Position numbers and translations under genes: made by a program. From assembly GCA_023230795.1 (NCBI GenBank), contig JALNWR010000145.1:1-6740 (forward strand): 6,740 bases of DNA. The letters run 5' to 3'. The stretch comes from Candidatus Cloacimonadota bacterium. GTDB taxonomy: Bacteria > Cloacimonadota > Cloacimonadia > Cloacimonadales > Cloacimonadaceae. The notes beneath the pieces are model-generated. The model had not been told where the DNA came from. It did not search any database and saw nothing but the letters and a program-made list of their open reading frames with translations. Position 1 is the stretch's first letter; every line of letters starts with the position of its first letter. Below, piece by piece: positions 5,078-6,740 of this stretch.

Positions 5078-5748
5078 TTTTCTTTGTCTTCCATGGTCAC
5101 GGTAAGGGCTTTGTGGATATCCTCTTCACTTTGGGCGGAGAGGAAGCTTTCCAGTGCATCGGGGTTCATGATCAGCTTGGAGATATAGGAAAGAGAGAAA
5201 AGGTGCTGTTTGTCGTTGTGCAAGAGCAGCATAAAGAAGATGTTCACGGGCTTGTTGTCCGGAGCGTCAAAATCCACGCCTTCATCGGAGCGACCGAAGA
5301 GTATGGATGGCGCTTTGATCTTGGAAGGGTGCAGATGACGGGGGTGCAGCAGAGCCACTCCGTTTCCGATCGCGGTAGAGATGAGCTCTTCGCGGGCCAC
5401 CACCACTTCATACAGCCAGCGGGCGTCGCGCACCAGCTTCAGTTCTTTGGCTTTTTCGCTGAGGATGCGGATTGCATCGTATTTGTTTTCGGCATGAAAA
5501 TCCAGGAAGATGTTATCCGGGCGCATGTATTCTTCAAAGTGGCAGATTACACGCTTTAGAGCCAGCATTTTCTCTTCGTTTTCGTTTAGGTTTTCCAGCC
5601 ATTCGTTCAGAGAATCTTCGTCGATTTTCTCGTTTTTACCCACTATCTTGGTTTCGAAGATCTTACTATTGATCATCTCCTGGATCACGCGGTCTGAAAC
5701 CTTCAGTTTCTTGGCAGCTTCGGCTTTTGAAATATATTTCTTAGCCAT
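5074..5748 (-). CDS. Excisionase-type HTH domain fused to PTS EIIA (PtsN-like) domain
   Basis: This 224-aa two-domain protein starts with a MerR/excisionase-like DNA-binding domain (about 4-53: YISKAEAAKKLKVSDRVIQEMI, then a wing-like turn and IDEDSLNEWLE). A charged linker (54-62) leads to a PTS EIIA type-2 domain of the fructose/nitrogen class (about 75-220). The family's phosphorylation site is the His in IGNGVALLHPRH; by pattern this is His135. Later LLLHNDKQHLFSLSYISKLI fits the conserved end of the fold. A perfect aggaggt (5755-5761) 6 nt upstream fixes the ATG at 5748; the in-frame ATG further out (5775) is ignored. I infer a regulator whose DNA binding could respond to phosphotransfer, or a phosphotransfer protein tethered to DNA. 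Its targets are unknown. It overlaps purE by 4 nt and is divergent from the lptE-like gene. Confidence 0.82.
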   Translation of the reverse strand: MAKKYISKAEAAKKLKVSDRVIQEMINSKIFETKIVGKNEKIDEDSLNEWLENLNENEEKMLALKRVICHFEEYMRPDNIFLDFHAENKYDAIRILSEKAKELKLVRDARWLYEVVVAREELISTAIGNGVALLHPRHLHPSKIKAPSILFGRSDEGVDFDAPDNKPVNIFFMLLLHNDKQHLFSLSYISKLIMNPDALESFLSAQSEEDIHKALTVTMEDKEK

Positions 5749-5754
5749 CGATTT

Positions 5755-5761
5755 ACCTCCT
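5755..5761 (-). promoter_or_regulatory. Strong Shine-Dalgarno for the HTH-EIIA gene
   Basis: On the minus strand this reads aggaggt, 6 nt from ATG 5748. It is the strongest ribosome binding site in the window and selects the 224-residue form over the upstream in-frame ATG at 5775. Confidence 0.85.
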
Positions 5762-5787
5762 GTTTTAGGTAGCATTTTAATATTTTT

Positions 5788-5816
5788 ATTCTATGATGCA
5801 AGGTTTAACTTGACAA
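5788..5816 (-). promoter_or_regulatory. Sigma-70-like promoter for the HTH-EIIA/purE operon
   Basis: On the minus strand TTGTCA (5816-5811) is followed after 17 nt by TAGAAT (5793-5788). Each hexamer differs from consensus at one position. Transcription would start near 5781, leaving a leader of about 33 nt that contains the strong Shine-Dalgarno. This is the best promoter match in the window. Confidence 0.55.
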
Positions 5817-5837
5817 GTAAACGAGATATTTTAGGAT
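5810..5837 (+). promoter_or_regulatory. Candidate promoter for the lptE-like gene, -35 overlapping the divergent promoter
   Basis: A perfect TTGACA (5810-5815) shares five bases with the minus-strand -35. The best -10 at a usable distance is TAGGAT (5832-5837, 16-nt spacer, 4 of 6 matches). Transcription would then begin within a few bases of the start codon, giving a nearly leaderless message and leaving out the agga (5833-5836) that otherwise looks like its Shine-Dalgarno. The -10 placement is therefore doubtful. Confidence 0.3.
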
Positions 5838-5845
5838 ATGGCATA

Positions 5846-6346
5846 ATGGTCAAGAGATTTATTTTCGCGAGTCTGATATTGGCACTACTCGGTAGCTGCT
5901 ACTATTCAGTTTATTCAAACGCTTACCCGCATTTAAAAAAAATTCGGGTGGAGCCGTTTGAGAATCAATCTGCTGAGTTTGGGTTAGCAGATAAAGCCCT
6001 GAACGGGCTTTCTTTATCCGTGCGAAATGACGGCCGGTTAAAATTAGTAACCCAAGATCCAGATTGCAGTTTAGAAGGTAAAATCAGCTCTTTTGAAGAG
6101 AAGATTTACAGCTATGACAGCGCCAATCAGGTGCAAGATTATCAATTGATAATAGTTTTGAACCTGAGCTTTACCGACCTGATAAAAAATGAGGTCATCT
6201 ATGAAAACAGCTCGCTCAGGATCACCGAAATATATAAAGTTTCCGATGACAGTACCGCTCGATTCGGGACCAAAGAGGAAGCCTTAAATGAAATCTTCGC
6301 AAGCATCTTCAAAACAGTCATCCAAAACAGCCTCGAAGCCTGGTGA
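5846..6346 (+). CDS. lptE: LptE-like LPS-assembly lipoprotein
   Basis: This 166-aa lipoprotein precursor has a lysine/arginine start, a hydrophobic core and a lipobox (LLGSC, lipidated Cys18), so the mature protein is anchored to a membrane, most likely the outer one. After the cysteine comes the LptE-type pattern: YPHLKKIRVEPFENQSAEFGLADKAL with a following LKLVTQDPDCSLEGKISSF, as in the LptE/RlpB family that plugs the LptD barrel and helps insert lipopolysaccharide. Sequence conservation in this family is low, so the name rests on the lipobox, length and these few motifs. The ATG at 5846 has agga 9 nt upstream. An earlier in-frame ATG at 5510 would run antisense through the HTH-EIIA gene and would destroy the signal peptide. 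The next gene begins inside its last 59 nt. Confidence 0.68.
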   Translation: MVKRFIFASLILALLGSCYYSVYSNAYPHLKKIRVEPFENQSAEFGLADKALNGLSLSVRNDGRLKLVTQDPDCSLEGKISSFEEKIYSYDSANQVQDYQLIIVLNLSFTDLIKNEVIYENSSLRITEIYKVSDDSTARFGTKEEALNEIFASIFKTVIQNSLEAW

Positions 6347-6740
6347 CAAGGTGAGGCTGAACCGCTTTCTGGCGGATTGCGGGCTGGGCAGCAGACGCAA
6401 GGTGGAAAAGCTCATCACCGATGGTGAGATATCCATAAACGGCGCTGTCTGCACCGATCTGGCCTCTCAGATTGATCCCAATCAGGATGAAGTTCGCTAT
6501 CAGGGGAAGCTGCTGATGCCGGAGGAGAAACTCTTTCTGGTGCTAAATAAACCCCTGGGCTATGTAGTATCCCAAAAGGATGAATACAGCCGCAAAACCG
6601 TATATGATCTTTTGCCGGATGAATATGCCCATCTGCCTTATGCTGGAAGGCTGGATAAGAATACCGAGGGTCTGCTGCTCTTTTGCAACGACGGCGTTTT
6701 GATCAAGCAGCTTACCCATCCCAGTCACAAGGTGGAGAAG
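6288..6740 (+). CDS. rluB: RluB/RsuA-family pseudouridine synthase (partial, 3' end beyond window)
   Basis: The first 151 residues of a pseudouridine synthase of the RluB/RsuA/RluE/RluF group, which isomerise specific uridines in ribosomal RNA. An S4 RNA-binding domain (VRLNRFLADCGLGSRRKVEK 22-41, then GEISING 46-52) precedes the catalytic domain: LVLNKPLGYVVS (84-95), YAGRLDKNTEGLLL (118-131, catalytic Asp123) and LTHPSHKVEK. I place the start at ATG 6288: it has gagga (6275-6279) 8 nt upstream, and an in-frame stop (TAA) lies immediately before it. This gives a Ser/Lys-rich tail of about 20 residues before the S4 domain and a 59-nt overlap with the lptE-like gene. GTG 6351 is an alternative that removes the overlap but lacks a good ribosome binding site. 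Which uridine is modified cannot be told here. Confidence 0.85.
   Translation, partial: MKSSQASSKQSSKTASKPGDKVRLNRFLADCGLGSRRKVEKLITDGEISINGAVCTDLASQIDPNQDEVRYQGKLLMPEEKLFLVLNKPLGYVVSQKDEYSRKTVYDLLPDEYAHLPYAGRLDKNTEGLLLFCNDGVLIKQLTHPSHKVEK

Noticed and set aside
4769..5559. Plus-strand open frames opposite purE and the HTH-EIIA gene
   Set aside because: The minus-strand genes carry unmistakable PurE and EIIA motifs with good ribosome binding sites and an ATGA overlap; the plus-strand translations match nothing recognisable.
5510..5845. A longer N-terminus for the lptE-like protein, starting at ATG 5510
   Set aside because: The extra 112 residues are antisense to the HTH-EIIA gene, look like random hydrophobic/serine-rich translation and would bury the signal peptide and lipobox. 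ATG 5846 gives a proper lipoprotein start.
6351..6353. GTG start for the RluB-type enzyme
   Set aside because: It would begin right at the S4 domain and avoid the overlap with lptE, but it lacks a good Shine-Dalgarno, whereas ATG 6288 has gagga at ideal spacing. Kept as an alternative only.

Overview
The window looks like chromosomal DNA from an anaerobic, diderm bacterium. An LptE-like lipoprotein implies an LPS-bearing outer membrane. A two-subunit, oxygen-sensitive [4Fe-4S] class I fumarase implies anaerobic metabolism. A DUF3098-like small membrane protein and an olsB/olsA (or glsB/glsA) lipid pair are common in the FCB superphylum (Bacteroidota and relatives). My best guess is an FCB lineage such as Cloacimonadota, but nothing in the window proves it. 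All genes look intact and of similar composition, apart from the last one, which is cut by the window end.

Layout. Positions 1-372 hold no gene. Nearly all of this stretch is a roughly 276-bp non-coding element that looks like a MITE: 12-bp perfect terminal inverted repeats, further imperfect inverted blocks inside them, and a perfect 12-bp direct repeat (putative target-site duplication) on both outer flanks. Two diverged 33-nt hairpin-bearing direct repeats lie inside it. Next comes a plus-strand pair (373-2007): a GNAT N-acyltransferase (OlsB/GlsB type) and a PlsC-type O-acyltransferase (OlsA/GlsA type), together expected to make a phosphorus-free aminolipid. After a 97-nt gap with an 18-bp GC-only perfect palindrome follows a tightly packed plus-strand cluster (2105-4531): DUF3098-like membrane protein, DUF58/vWA-like protein, and fumarase alpha and beta subunits, with junctions of 0, -1 and +1 nt.

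A convergent gap (4532-4627) separates this from a minus-strand pair: a DNA-binding/EIIA fusion protein (5748-5074) whose stop overlaps the start of purE (5077-4628). Divergently, 5846 onward encodes the LptE-like lipoprotein and then a RluB-type pseudouridine synthase that overlaps it by 59 nt and runs off the window. The divergent promoter region has back-to-back -35 elements.

Together the window covers envelope lipid and LPS biogenesis (olsBA-like, lptE), central carbon metabolism (fumAB), purine synthesis (purE), rRNA modification (rluB) and a possible phosphotransfer-sensing regulator. The individual genes are of known families. The least explained items are the MITE-like element next to the lipid genes, the packing of a MoxR-less DUF58 gene with fumarase, and the HTH-EIIA fusion coupled to purE.
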